64,000 bases of DNA from Bacillus massiliigorillae (GCF_000380245.2 NZ_HG428741.1:2611665-2675664); one strand, 5' to 3'; counted from the stretch's first letter, positions 1 to 8,865 are shown. Program-made: numbers and translations. Notes: generated by a model from the sequence alone, not told the origin.

Positions 1-815
1 AAGAAGGTAATAATTACCCTAAAGCTATTTCGTTAGCACTTGAACACTTAGGATTGCAACAAGATGGTGACCTCGACTTAACAAAACCTAATAATATTTT
101 AGGCTATCAATACGTTCGTGCAGCTCTTGAATCTAACTATCGTATACAACCCACTCTTATTAATCGTATTGCAGCCGGATATCACGATACCCAACTTCCT
201 ACCGGTACAATCGCAAGTGCAACAAGTATTCGCAAAGCTTTACTGGATAGCGACCAAGAGACAAATACAACAGAATCATTTATGCCAGCTTATACGTATC
301 ATGATTTAAAAAACTACATACAAACATTTGAAATATTGCATCAATGGGAACATTATTGGTCACTACTACAATATAAATTAATCTCAAGCACAGTAGAAGA
401 ATTAGAAAAAATTTATGAAGTAGAGGAAGGCATTCAGCATCGAATGAAAGAAGCAGCACTTGTATCTAATACATTTGCAGAATTTATCATGAAAGTAAAA
501 ACTAAAAGGTACACAATGACACGACTCCAAAGAATTTGTGTCCATATTTTAACACACACAAAAAAAGAAAAAATGAAACGCTGTCTTGAAGAACCTGCCT
601 ATCTTCGCATACTAGGTTTCACTGAGAATGGAAGAAAATACTTAAATGAAAAGAAAAAAAGCGTAGAACTGCCTCTCATCTCAAAAATAGCAAACGTTCA
701 GCATGAAGCACTTACCTTCGATATACAAGCGAGTATTATCCATTCGCTTGCTTTACCACAAAACAAGCAAAAAAAAATGATTCAAAGAGAATATCAACAG
801 CCTATTATTGTATAA
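1..815 (+). CDS. tmcAL: tRNA(Met) cytidine acetate ligase TmcAL (YlbM), 3' part
   Basis: The reading frame is open from base 3 to the TAA at 813-815, so the gene is cut by the window start and only about 270 C-terminal residues are present. The visible part carries the stretch IASATSIRKALL and a helical, lysine-rich C-terminal half, as in YlbM/TmcAL, whose family acetylates the wobble cytidine of elongator tRNA-Met using acetate and ATP. The N-terminal nucleotidyltransferase-like HIGH-type motif lies outside the window. Its position next to ylbL, ylbK and ylbJ is the conserved Bacillus order. A TTG at 54 is internal, not the start. Confidence 0.88.
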   Translation, partial: EGNNYPKAISLALEHLGLQQDGDLDLTKPNNILGYQYVRAALESNYRIQPTLINRIAAGYHDTQLPTGTIASATSIRKALLDSDQETNTTESFMPAYTYHDLKNYIQTFEILHQWEHYWSLLQYKLISSTVEELEKIYEVEEGIQHRMKEAALVSNTFAEFIMKVKTKRYTMTRLQRICVHILTHTKKEKMKRCLEEPAYLRILGFTENGRKYLNEKKKSVELPLISKIANVQHEALTFDIQASIIHSLALPQNKQKKMIQREYQQPIIV

Positions 816-825
816 ATTCAAGCCA

Positions 826-861
826 CATAAACCCCTATCTCAAATGAGTTAGGGGTTTATG
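826..861. terminator. Bidirectional terminator between tmcAL and ylbL
   Basis: CATAAACCCCTA pairs perfectly with TAGGGGTTTATG, and an inner CTCA/TGAG extends the stem. It lies in the gap between two convergent genes. Confidence 0.85.
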
Positions 862-866
862 TACTA

Positions 867-1886
867 TTATTTTTCCTTTAACTTCTTCAAATAATTCAGT
901 GCGTCTTCCATTGTATCAACTGGAACAATCTTCATTTTTGTTTTTATATCTTCAGCTGTTTTCTTTGCTATAACATAATTCGAATCTTTACTTCCATTCT
1001 CATTTGGTGCAAAGAAAATTTCCGCACCACTTTCTGAAGCAGCAACTATTTTTTGATCAATACCACCAATAGCGCCCACTTCACCTTTTTCATTAATGGT
1101 ACCTGTACCAGCTATTTCATAACCTTTCGTAATATCTTCTTTCACTAACTGATTATATATCTCTAATGAAAACATTAAGCCTGCTGAAGGACCACCAATT
1201 TGGTCGCTATTAATAGAAACATGTGGCGTTGTTTTCACTTCGATATCATCAATCAAAATGATGCCAATACCTAACTTTCCGCTTTCAGGTATTTTTTTCA
1301 GCTTTACACTTTTATGTAAAACTTCCTTATCTCTAATAATTTCAAGTTTAACAAAATCCCCTTGCTTATGCTTAGCAATATCATCTGTAAACTCATGTGA
1401 TGATTTTAGCTGCTTTTCGTTTACTTTTGTAATCCGATCTCCAACTTTCAGAACATCAGCTGCTGGCATTCCATTAACTAATCCATATACATATATACCA
1501 TTATAAAACGTTTTGTACGGTTTACCAGCTTCACGGAAAGCACTAATTATCGCGTCTTCTTTAGAGCCCTCCATCATGTGAAGCTGACGCATTTCATACT
1601 CATCATCTGTTTCGTCTTCTCGTCTAATCTCATCATCCTTATAAATACTCCAATAATCGACAACTTTAGCTAATGCATATGTGAAAATATTCGCTTTTCC
1701 CATTTGAACTGTCGTCAACATGAAACTTCCCCTTGCATCCGTTCCGTTATCTACCTCAATAATAGGTTCTAGCTCTTTGGCCATACCAGGTTTAGAAACA
1801 TAGTATGGTAAAGGTATAAAGTATGCACATAGTACAAATAAGCAAATCATGATTAGAAATCCTTGTAATATCCTTCTCCCCTTCAT
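867..1886 (-). CDS. ylbL: YlbL, membrane-anchored PDZ/Lon-type serine protease (SepM family)
   Basis: A single N-terminal membrane segment (about residues 8-28) is followed by a PDZ domain (about 125-200) and a C-terminal Lon-like S16 protease domain. The catalytic serine is in GGPSAG (about residue 234) and the lysine in GGIDQK (about 279). In B. subtilis, YlbL helps clear the division inhibitor YneA after DNA damage; in streptococci the related SepM processes a pheromone. I chose the ATG at 1886: it has an AAGAAGG ribosome site and overlaps the ylbK stop by one base (TAATG). A GTG at 1907 would add 7 residues. It is translationally coupled to ylbK. Confidence 0.92.
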   Translation of the reverse strand: MKGRRILQGFLIMICLFVLCAYFIPLPYYVSKPGMAKELEPIIEVDNGTDARGSFMLTTVQMGKANIFTYALAKVVDYWSIYKDDEIRREDETDDEYEMRQLHMMEGSKEDAIISAFREAGKPYKTFYNGIYVYGLVNGMPAADVLKVGDRITKVNEKQLKSSHEFTDDIAKHKQGDFVKLEIIRDKEVLHKSVKLKKIPESGKLGIGIILIDDIEVKTTPHVSINSDQIGGPSAGLMFSLEIYNQLVKEDITKGYEIAGTGTINEKGEVGAIGGIDQKIVAASESGAEIFFAPNENGSKDSNYVIAKKTAEDIKTKMKIVPVDTMEDALNYLKKLKEK

Positions 1887-2677
1887 TAATACGGACCTTC
1901 TTCCCACTTTTCAATTTCTCTTTTTATTTGATCTATATGTTTCCTTGTCTCACTTTCACCAATTGCGATAATTTCTTCAATATTCGTAAAAGCTCGCGAA
2001 CTAAACTGTTCTACTCTCGGTCTAATCATCACATTGGATTCAATTTCTCGATTTCTTACAATCTCCATCTGAAGAATATCTAATGATTGCATAATTACAT
2101 CATAAATTGAAGTCACTTCCATATCCTGTTTCACATGAGATACATCAACTGCTATAACATAATCAGCACCCATTTCTTTAACAACAGAAACTGGAACTCT
2201 ATCGACTACTCCACCATCAACTAATAACTGATTTCCTATTTTTTCAGGAGTAAATATGCCCGGAATAGCGATACTAGCCCTGACAGCATCAGCAACGCTT
2301 CCTTCCGTAAAAACTACTTTATCACCCGTTTTTATATCGGTTGCTACAACAGCAAGCGGAATATCTAGCTCTTCAATTTTCTTTGCATGAGTAAATATAC
2401 TAATAAATTCCTTAATTCTATTACCTTTAATTAAGCCCATTTTTGGTACAGTGAAATCTAAATAATACTTTCGCTTAAACTTTGTAACAATTTTATATAA
2501 TTGTTCAAGATCCGTACCTGCTGAATACATACTACCAACTAGTGCACCCATACTACTGCCAGCAATATATGATATAGGGATATTTTCTTCCTTCAACACT
2601 TTAATTACCCCTACATGCGCAAAGCCTCTTGCACCTCCTGAACCAAGAGCAAGACCAATTTTCGGCTTCTGTTTCAA
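1886..2677 (-). CDS. ylbK: YlbK, patatin-like phospholipase family protein
   Basis: The protein has 263 residues. It shows the patatin signature: the oxyanion motif GSGGARG (12-18), the nucleophile elbow GSSMG with serine 42, and the catalytic DGG with Asp154. Family members are lipid acyl hydrolases related to E. coli RssA. The physiological substrate of YlbK is not known to me. The start is TTG, 8 bases behind AAAGGAG. No signal peptide is visible, so it is probably cytoplasmic or membrane-associated. It is the first gene of a two-gene unit with ylbL. Confidence 0.92.
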   Translation of the reverse strand: MKQKPKIGLALGSGGARGFAHVGVIKVLKEENIPISYIAGSSMGALVGSMYSAGTDLEQLYKIVTKFKRKYYLDFTVPKMGLIKGNRIKEFISIFTHAKKIEELDIPLAVVATDIKTGDKVVFTEGSVADAVRASIAIPGIFTPEKIGNQLLVDGGVVDRVPVSVVKEMGADYVIAVDVSHVKQDMEVTSIYDVIMQSLDILQMEIVRNREIESNVMIRPRVEQFSSRAFTNIEEIIAIGESETRKHIDQIKREIEKWEEGPY

Positions 2678-2816
2678 AAGAAAAGCTCCTTTCTAAATAA
2701 TTTTACTTGATTCATAATACTAGTTCTAAAAAAACTGCTTACGAGTATATTTTGTTATGAGGACAAGATATCTTTTTAACAAAATTGTTCTTTTAGTAAT
2801 ACTTATACGTATGTAC

Positions 2817-2844
2817 GATATTTTATCACTGCACGACATACATG
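2817..2844 (+). promoter_or_regulatory. Candidate sigma-E promoter of spoVV
   Basis: GATATT (2817-2822), then 14 bases, then CATACATG (2837-2844) resembles the sigma-E consensus (ATATT and CATACA-T). It lies about 34 bases before the GTG start of spoVV, a gene transcribed in the mother cell in B. subtilis. Confidence 0.6.
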
Positions 2845-2877
2845 CAAAGATAGAAAACTTCCTAGGAGGCCTGTTAT

Positions 2878-4089
2878 GTGAATAAATCTGTTTTCAAATC
2901 ACTCGTCCTAGCTCTAGGGGCTACAATATTAGCAGTAGCACTCATTAAGTATCCACAGCCTTCCTTAGAGGCTTCAATTCGTGGCGTAAATATGTGGTGG
3001 GAGATTGTCTTCCCATCTTTACTACCTTTCTTTATCATATCTGAAATGCTAATTAGCTTTGGTGTAGTAACCTTTATCGGTATCCTATTAGAGCCTCTCA
3101 TGCGTCCATTATTTAGAGTTCCAGGTGTTGGTGGATTTGTTTGGGCAATGGGAATGGCTTCCGGCTTTCCATCTGGAGCTAAACTCACAGCAAGATTTCG
3201 CAAAGAAAAGCAATTATCAAAAATTGAAGCAGAGCGACTTGTTTCTTTTACTAACTCATCGAATCCTCTCTTTATTTTCGGTGCTGTTTCGATTGGTTTT
3301 TTTCAAAACCCAACTCTCGGTATTGTTCTAGCTATCGCTCATTATGTAGGTAACTTCTTGGTAGGAATTATGATGCGATTTTACGGCGGTAAAGAGACCG
3401 TAAAGGAAGTCAAAGAAAGAAATAACCATTCCATCAAACAAGCATTTAAAGAATTACATCGAACACGTATTAAAGATCAACGTCCAATAGGAAAAATGCT
3501 AGGAGATGCCGTATTATCTTCAATCGAAACACTCCTAATGATTGGTGGCTTTATTATATTATTTTCGGTTATTAATAAACTATTATTCGTTATGAATATA
3601 ACAGGTACTCTCGCATATGGATTTAATTATTTATTAACTGTTTTACATATACCACAAGATTTTAGTATTCCTTTAATAGCAGGTTTATTTGAAATCACAC
3701 TTGGCTCACAAATGACCAGCGGTGTACATGACACCTCCCTCTTGTTCCAAGCGATTATAACAAGTTTTATTCTAGCTTTTAGTGGCTTAAGCGTACAAGC
3801 CCAAACAGCTAGCATTCTAGCTCAAACAGATATCCGATTCATGCCTTTTTTCATAGCACGTATCATTCACGGATTTATCGCTAGTTTCATTACATTAATT
3901 ATATGGAAGCCCGTTTATGAAAAACTCGTGACAAAATCTACAGTAACCGACACAATACCGACTATGGTCCAAGCTCAATCAGACTGGTTTACCCAAATTC
4001 TTCACTTCTTAGCTAACATCGGGCCTTTTATAACAATCTTATCGTTAATGCTATACGTTACACTATATTATAAACGCACACACACCTAA
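2878..4089 (+). CDS. spoVV: SpoVV (YlbJ), sporulation membrane protein for dipicolinic acid transport
   Basis: This is a 403-residue polytopic protein with many hydrophobic segments and a gate-type transporter fold signature (WWEIVFPSLLPFFI near the N terminus, a second similar repeat after about residue 220). YlbJ was renamed SpoVV in B. subtilis, where it sits in the outer forespore membrane and moves dipicolinic acid from the mother cell towards the spore. The start is GTG, 8 bases after a perfect AGGAGG; the overlapping ATG at 2876 runs straight into a stop. A candidate sigma-E promoter precedes it, and a strong terminator follows. Confidence 0.93.
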   Translation: MNKSVFKSLVLALGATILAVALIKYPQPSLEASIRGVNMWWEIVFPSLLPFFIISEMLISFGVVTFIGILLEPLMRPLFRVPGVGGFVWAMGMASGFPSGAKLTARFRKEKQLSKIEAERLVSFTNSSNPLFIFGAVSIGFFQNPTLGIVLAIAHYVGNFLVGIMMRFYGGKETVKEVKERNNHSIKQAFKELHRTRIKDQRPIGKMLGDAVLSSIETLLMIGGFIILFSVINKLLFVMNITGTLAYGFNYLLTVLHIPQDFSIPLIAGLFEITLGSQMTSGVHDTSLLFQAIITSFILAFSGLSVQAQTASILAQTDIRFMPFFIARIIHGFIASFITLIIWKPVYEKLVTKSTVTDTIPTMVQAQSDWFTQILHFLANIGPFITILSLMLYVTLYYKRTHT

Positions 4090-4134
4090 AAAGCTGAGCG
4101 CTTTGATGGGGTTCCATCAAAGCGCTCAGCTTTT
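4088..4134. terminator. Bidirectional terminator between spoVV and coaD
   Basis: A 21-22 bp near-perfect stem (AAAAAGCTGAGCGC... with its complement), loop GGTT, with A- and T-tracts on both sides, lies between the convergent genes. Confidence 0.93.
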
Positions 4135-4136
4135 CT

Positions 4137-4619
4137 TCAACAACAATTTTTTCCTTTTAGCGCTTCTTCTACAATAGGTGGTACTAATGATGAAATATCA
4201 CCTTTATATTTCGCTACCTCTTTAACAATGCTAGAACTTAAAAAAGAATATTGACTATTTGTCATCATAAAAAATGTTTCAAGATGCTCATCTAGTACTC
4301 GGTTCATTGAAGTACCCTGCATCTCATATTCAAAATCAGATACAGCACGTAATCCTCGAATAATCGCATTTGCATCAATGCTTTTTGCATAATCAACAAG
4401 TAGTCCTTGAAAAGAATCGACCTTTACATTCGGTATATGACCTGTGACACTTTTAATCAACTCTACTCGTTCTTCAACTGTGAATAACGGATGTTTAGAA
4501 GAATTATTTAAAACTACTACATATAATTCATCAAAAATTTTCGCACCACGTTGTATAATATCGATATGTCCGTTTGTAATAGGATCAAAACTCCCTGGAC
4601 ATACTGCTATTTTTGACAT
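4137..4619 (-). CDS. coaD: Phosphopantetheine adenylyltransferase CoaD
   Basis: This enzyme transfers AMP from ATP to 4'-phosphopantetheine, the penultimate step of coenzyme A synthesis. The 160-residue length is normal. It shows the nucleotidyltransferase motif TNGH (15-18), the IIRGLR phosphopantetheine segment (86-91) and SSSIVKE (128-134) in place of the usual ISSTxxR. ATG start with AGGAGG. It lies 17 bases after the end of rsmD, with which it is probably cotranscribed. The last two residues are Cys-Cys. Confidence 0.97.
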   Translation of the reverse strand: MSKIAVCPGSFDPITNGHIDIIQRGAKIFDELYVVVLNNSSKHPLFTVEERVELIKSVTGHIPNVKVDSFQGLLVDYAKSIDANAIIRGLRAVSDFEYEMQGTSMNRVLDEHLETFFMMTNSQYSFLSSSIVKEVAKYKGDISSLVPPIVEEALKGKNCC

Positions 4620-4636
4620 CAGCTTTCCTCCTACAG

Positions 4637-5203
4637 CTACTCATTCGCTATCTTGTTATAAGTATAAATAGAAATCGTTATCATTCCATATGCTTCATGT
4701 TTCCATCGTGTAAGAGATCCAAGGTGATCAGGTAATTCAACATCATCACTATGTTCACAAACAATGATGCCATTTTCATCCAAAAGTTTGTTTTCTGAGA
4801 TAACAGATAATAGACTTTCTAGCTTTTGTTTCTTATAAGGTGGATCTAATAAAATTAGATCAAAAACCAATTCACGTTTAATTAATGCTTTTAACGCTCT
4901 TTCACTATCATTTTTATAGACTTCAGCATGATTGGTTAAGCCACAAGCCTCTAAGTTAGCTCGCACAGTTGAAACCGCTTTAAATTCCCGATCTACAAAC
5001 ACTGCACGCTCCATCCCTCTACTTAATGCCTCTATACCAAGGCCTCCGCTTCCCGCAAAAAGATCTAATGCAAACCCACCTTCAAAGTATGGTCCAATCA
5101 TGTTAAAGATTGATTCCTTCACCTTATCAGTTGTTGGTCGAGTTGAGACGCCTGGAACTGCTTTCAAAGGTCTTCCCTTGCATTCACCCGATACAACCCT
5201 CAT
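4637..5203 (-). CDS. rsmD: 16S rRNA (guanine(966)-N(2))-methyltransferase RsmD (YlbH)
   Basis: This is a SAM-dependent N2-methyltransferase of G966 of 16S rRNA. The Rossmann motif I DLFAGSGGLG is at 47-56 and the catalytic DPPY at about 120-123. The usual N terminus MRVVSG begins at the ATG at 5203. A TTG two codons upstream would sit almost on the GTGGTGA ribosome site, so I rejected it. The result is 188 residues, as expected. It is the first gene of an rsmD-coaD unit. The csfG RNA starts on the other strand just upstream. Confidence 0.95.
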   Translation of the reverse strand: MRVVSGECKGRPLKAVPGVSTRPTTDKVKESIFNMIGPYFEGGFALDLFAGSGGLGIEALSRGMERAVFVDREFKAVSTVRANLEACGLTNHAEVYKNDSERALKALIKRELVFDLILLDPPYKKQKLESLLSVISENKLLDENGIIVCEHSDDVELPDHLGSLTRWKHEAYGMITISIYTYNKIANE

Positions 5204-5305
5204 ATACAATCACCACTATTCAATTTCTGTATTAATTTCTATATTATCCTAACACATTCATTTTCCATCGCCAATAATAAATAAAAAGATAAAAATTTAC
5301 AGTCA

Positions 5306-5335
5306 TGAATAACACTATTCTTTTTGGTCATACTA
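5306..5335 (+). promoter_or_regulatory. Sigma-F/sigma-G type (forespore) promoter of csfG
   Basis: TGAATA (5306-5311) and CATACTA (5329-5335), separated by 17 bases, match the forespore sigma-G consensus exactly. It precedes the structured RNA ending at the terminator at 5490. Confidence 0.82.
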
Positions 5336-5341
5336 TTTAGT

Positions 5342-5490
5342 AACAACACCTTTATCGAGGATGTTGTTGCCAACCGCGGAGAAGACTTACGTTTCCCCAT
5401 AAGTTCTTCCTCCGGTTTCTCCTCTCCCTTTCCCTTCTATCCTTTGACGGAAATAGAAGGACCCTGCAGAATTTCTGCAGGGCTTTTTTT
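5342..5490 (+). ncRNA. csfG: CsfG-like forespore small RNA
   Basis: This 150-base non-coding stretch next to rsmD (ylbH) starts just after a forespore-type promoter and ends at a strong terminator. It can fold into several hairpins: AACAACA/TGTTGTT (near 5342-5367), GGAGAAGACTTA with TAAGTTCTTCCTCC (5379-5416), and CCTTCTAT/ATAGAAGG (5434-5461). Between them is a pyrimidine-rich run (TTCTTCCTCCGG and following). As I recall, B. subtilis csfG is a spore-former sRNA encoded between ylbG and ylbH, controlled by sigma F and G, with pyrimidine-rich conserved loops. Location, promoter and composition all agree. No ORF with a ribosome site is evident. Confidence 0.78.
5462..5490 (+). terminator. Intrinsic terminator of csfG
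   Basis: CCCTGCAGA, loop ATT, TCTGCAGGG, then C and seven T on the plus strand. Confidence 0.92.
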
Positions 5491-5499
5491 AAAAAGAAA

Positions 5500-6900
5500 T
5501 TAATTAGTGATAATCGATATTTTTTCATCATCTTCTGTAATAGTCATTCCAAAAATATCTTTAAACCAATCCGCATGTAAATAGTATTCACCATTCTTAA
5601 TGGTTAATGGAGCTGACGCAAGTGAATAATCAATTCCATTTAATATAAAGACATTTTTATTAGGATACAATCTTATAGAATCTTCATCTTTCGTTAATAA
5701 AATATGGTCATCGCCATTTAGATCATACGTATATCCCGCTAATTTCATAATTGGTAGAAACGGAAGTAAGAGTTTTTCATCTTGATAATAAAACTTCCCT
5801 TGTAGAGACTTTCCATTCACTACTACGTCTCTCGTATCTTCATAATAAAGCGGAATTAGGCTATTTTTTTCATTACTATTCATTTGAAAAAACGTTGTAT
5901 TTTTTCCTTTTATATTTGATAAAATACCATCTAATCGAGCCGCTGTTAATGGCTTGTCTTCTGATAGAGCAACATCAATAAAAGACTTTATTTGAGGCTC
6001 ATATAGCTCTTTCCTAATTAAATCAACCATAGCATTTACTTTTGAACTACCATCCGTTTTATTAGTATACAAATTCTCCAAAATATACTGTTGCCATTTT
6101 TCCTGCTCATTTTCAAATGGGAAAGTAGTATTCACATATAAATCAGAAATTTTATTTTTTAACTTCTGAGCATTATTCACATTATTAATTATTAATAAAT
6201 TCTTATTAATCTCTTCCTGATGCTTAGAAGTCAAGATAACTACACTTTCCTTAACTGTTGGAAATTCTTTGAGCATTGATGCTACTTGTTTGAGCGCAGG
6301 TTTATAATTTTTTTCATAATAAATATTAGGGCCATCATCTATTTTTTCATGATTTAACTCACCTTGTTGATAATATAACGGATATACAGGGCCGTCCCCT
6401 TCAAACACATAATAATCAACGTATTGTTTATTTGTTTTTCCTACCTGATTCGCCAAGGCTGCCCAGCTACCTGTACGGCTTCCCTCAACTGTCATTTCTA
6501 CCTTTGCTTTGTTTGTTTTAACGTTTTTTAATTGTAATGCCCAATCATGTAGCATCATGCTATTCTGTTTAGAATTAAATGGAATGCTATAGTTAAATGT
6601 TATATTTTTTTCATCTTTTTTTAAGGACACAGTATCATCTGTAATCTTCTTTCCATCAACGTCAATTTCTACATTTAAATGATTTTCAAGCTTATAATTC
6701 CCCTTTTTTAAATCCGACATCGTTTGACTTACTTGTAATGTTTTTTCATTTTGTTGGATTCGAATATGCTGTTCCACTATGGATGGATGATTCTTTTCAT
6801 TTAATACTTCATCTTTGGAATACACACTCCATTGCCAAAACAGCACCCCACTAGTCGCCAATAATAAAATGAATAAACTCGTAACAAATGTTCGTACCAT
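5500..6900 (-). CDS. Exported stalk-domain protein (copper amine oxidase N-terminal-like domain)
   Basis: The 466-residue protein starts with an uncleaved or cleavable hydrophobic segment (about residues 5-25), so it is probably exported and anchored outside. The last 110 residues (from about VVVNGKSLQ) look like the stalk domain first described in copper amine oxidases, common in Firmicute surface proteins. The central 300 residues are rich in Lys, Asn and Tyr, and I do not recognise a catalytic motif. The gene has no counterpart at this place in the B. subtilis order and separates csfG from ylbG, so it is a lineage-specific insertion. Function unknown. Confidence 0.75.
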   Translation of the reverse strand: MVRTFVTSLFILLLATSGVLFWQWSVYSKDEVLNEKNHPSIVEQHIRIQQNEKTLQVSQTMSDLKKGNYKLENHLNVEIDVDGKKITDDTVSLKKDEKNITFNYSIPFNSKQNSMMLHDWALQLKNVKTNKAKVEMTVEGSRTGSWAALANQVGKTNKQYVDYYVFEGDGPVYPLYYQQGELNHEKIDDGPNIYYEKNYKPALKQVASMLKEFPTVKESVVILTSKHQEEINKNLLIINNVNNAQKLKNKISDLYVNTTFPFENEQEKWQQYILENLYTNKTDGSSKVNAMVDLIRKELYEPQIKSFIDVALSEDKPLTAARLDGILSNIKGKNTTFFQMNSNEKNSLIPLYYEDTRDVVVNGKSLQGKFYYQDEKLLLPFLPIMKLAGYTYDLNGDDHILLTKDEDSIRLYPNKNVFILNGIDYSLASAPLTIKNGEYYLHADWFKDIFGMTITEDDEKISIITN

Positions 6901-7057
6901 GGCATTTTCCCCTTAGACATTATTCCTAATACAAATTTACCAAATATATCTATATAATAACCAACTAAATTCTTACAACTTAGAGAATTCTTCATTTTTT
7001 CTTCATTACGTGGTAAAGTTATACTTAACTTTTGACTGTTAGAAAGGAGCAAGCACT

Positions 7058-7447
7058 GTGATACAACGCTTTATAGAGCTTGGTGAAGGATATTCTGATC
7101 TTTATGAACTCATTGAGATAGGACGAGCGAACAAAGAACGAGTTGCCTTCTTATTAGCGCTACAAACAAAGAAAAATGAAAAAGAAGTAGTTTCTCTAGC
7201 TATTATATTAAAACCAACAAATCCAGGAAATTTCCAACCTATTTATATCTGTAGAGAAGGTATTCCAAATCCAGAATCTATTCCTAATAAAAGATATGAT
7301 ATGTTTCAAGAGCTCGCTACGCAAATAGATAAAAACATTATTAAGATAGATATAAAGCCATCTACTTTATTCCCAGAAAAGGAGTTATTCTACCAGCACT
7401 TAATTGGTATACTACGAATGAACCGCTATCTAGCACCTCTTTCATAG
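7058..7447 (+). CDS. Conserved Bacillus protein of unknown function
   Basis: This is a 129-residue soluble protein starting with GTG, 8 bases after AAAGGAG. It contains YELIEIGRANKERVAFLLAL and a central ILKPTNPGNFQPIYICREGI segment, with no catalytic motif I can name. Similar proteins in the cereus group have at times been labelled methylthioribose kinase, which nothing in this short sequence supports; it could correspond to YlbA of B. subtilis. It is divergent from the stalk-domain gene and convergent with ylbG. Confidence 0.72.
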   Translation: MIQRFIELGEGYSDLYELIEIGRANKERVAFLLALQTKKNEKEVVSLAIILKPTNPGNFQPIYICREGIPNPESIPNKRYDMFQELATQIDKNIIKIDIKPSTLFPEKELFYQHLIGILRMNRYLAPLS

Positions 7448-7550
7448 TAGATATTACTTATATCGGTTATAATGTTCAAACTCTTAAACATCTTTTTTGT
7501 GACAATAAATATAGTTAAACATCTTATGGGCCTATGTAATTTCCTGTAAA

Positions 7551-7590
7551 TATAAAAAGATGAGTAGTACAAACTACTCATCTTTTTATA
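7551..7590. terminator. Bidirectional terminator at the 3' end of ylbG
   Basis: A perfect 18-bp inverted repeat (TATAAAAAGATGAGTAGT and its complement) with loop ACAA. It overlaps the ylbG stop codon. Confidence 0.88.
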
Positions 7591-7861
7591 TTCCCATCTT
7601 ATAATCGTATTCTTTAGCTTTATCCGGCTTGGAATTTTCAAAGTTTGTCTTTAAAAAAGGTTTATATGACTCTTCAACTTTTTTAACAAATGAATATGAG
7701 TTAAGTTTCTCAACAGTTGCAGCTACGTCATCCATATTGGTGTACAAGACAACATATTTCATTTTTTTCGAAACATAGTGAATATTCCCGAACCTTCTAA
7801 GCATCTTTACTTGCTTTAAAGTATGCAAATAAACAATGATTCCTTGTCTAGCACCAAGCAT
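7586..7861 (-). CDS. ylbG: YlbG family protein (DUF2129/UPF0298)
   Basis: A 91-residue cytosolic protein matching YlbG in length, sequence (ARQGIIVYLHTLKQVKMLRR) and context beside ylbF. The function is unknown. It has a possible small alpha/beta fold with a conserved MKYVVLYTN strand. It begins with ATG. It lies about 200 bases after ricF and probably has its own promoter in that gap. Confidence 0.9.
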   Translation of the reverse strand: MLGARQGIIVYLHTLKQVKMLRRFGNIHYVSKKMKYVVLYTNMDDVAATVEKLNSYSFVKKVEESYKPFLKTNFENSKPDKAKEYDYKMGI

Positions 7862-8007
7862 TACAAAAAACTCCTAATAAATATTTACAAGTAGTGTAGC
7901 ATATACAAGTCTTTATTATCAACCGGTAATACTACTTATCTAACTCACAAATTCAAAACATTCTTTCTATACACAAGTAAATAAATGAAACTTTTCTAGA
8001 TATTCAA

Positions 8008-8040
8008 AAAACCTATATAGAAGAATTCTATACAGGTTTT
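8008..8040. terminator. Terminator after ricF
   Basis: AAAACCT-A-TATAGAA, loop GAA, TTCTATA-C-AGGTTTT, forming a nearly perfect stem with A/T tracts. Confidence 0.75.
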
Positions 8041-8070
8041 GAAAATTATAAATTACAACTGAACTAGTTT

Positions 8071-8511
8071 TTATGAACAGCCACAGCTTCCCCCTGAGCC
8101 ACATCCTCCACTACTACATCCACCTTCAAAAAAAGGATTACCAGCAGGTGTTTTAATATGTGTTGATACTGAACGAGCAATAATAACACTTATTTGATCT
8201 AAAGTCTCTTGAAATTTATTCTCAGCAACTTTAAACTCTGCAACAGTCGGATGTAAATCAAGGTCTCTTTTTCTAGTTCTCGTTTCTAAATTCACATATT
8301 TATAATCTGGATGATAACGTCCAAATCGCTGAACCTCTTCATAACGTTCCTTCATCTCAGTAAACGCCTTAATTTTGCTCTGAGCTTCTGCATCATTTTG
8401 TAATTTATATAAAGAGATAAGATAATTTTCTCCAACTTCGGACTCAAAGACCATTTGTGCCAATTCATCTGCACATTGTAATATTTCTACTCTTTCCAAA
8501 GTAGCAAGCAT
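8071..8511 (-). CDS. ricF: RicF (YlbF), subunit of the RicAFT (Y-complex) regulator
   Basis: RicF, RicA (YmcA) and RicT (YaaT) form an iron-sulfur complex that supports sporulation, competence and biofilm formation and stimulates RNase Y-dependent mRNA maturation. The 146-residue protein is a helical YlbF/YmcA-fold domain (about 1-115) followed by a Gly-Ser-rich tail with Cys132, 137, 143 and 145, plausible cluster ligands; Cys13 is also present. I chose the ATG at 8511, about 9 bases after AGGAGG. The longer ORF would start at a GTG that is part of the ribosome site itself. Confidence 0.94.
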   Translation of the reverse strand: MLATLERVEILQCADELAQMVFESEVGENYLISLYKLQNDAEAQSKIKAFTEMKERYEEVQRFGRYHPDYKYVNLETRTRKRDLDLHPTVAEFKVAENKFQETLDQISVIIARSVSTHIKTPAGNPFFEGGCSSGGCGSGGSCGCS

Positions 8512-8609
8512 GAAAAAAACCACCTCCTAACAACATATTACCATGTAATATAACTGAAAGAAAATCTCCATACTTTCTTTTTTTATTTTAGACTAGTTTA
8601 GAACACCCA

Positions 8610-8849
8610 CTATCCTTTAAAATTCATAGACTGTAACATCCCTAACATCATAGAAGCAACTTGCACACCATTAGTTAATTTATTAACACGCTGCGGTATC
8701 GACTTTTCAAAATGAAAAACAGTATCCGTACCAAATTTTTCAATCTCCTGGGGGTTCCTTGTTAATTTTCGATACCAAATTGGTTGCAAACGTAAATATT
8801 GCAGTTGATCTCCATCATTCTTTATCCACTCATAAAGATCCTGTCTCAA
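8610..8849 (-). CDS. ylbE: YlbE family protein
   Basis: A 79-residue protein with the YlbE-like core (DLYEWIKNDGDQLQYLRLQP, then WYRKLTRNP). I chose a TTG start at 8849, 7 bases after AAAGGTGG; this gives the usual YlbE length. The longer ORF begins at a TTG inside ylbD with no ribosome site. It is 16 bases downstream of ylbD and likely cotranscribed with it. Function unknown. Confidence 0.85.
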   Translation of the reverse strand: MRQDLYEWIKNDGDQLQYLRLQPIWYRKLTRNPQEIEKFGTDTVFHFEKSIPQRVNKLTNGVQVASMMLGMLQSMNFKG

Positions 8850-8865
8850 TGTACTTCCACCTTTT

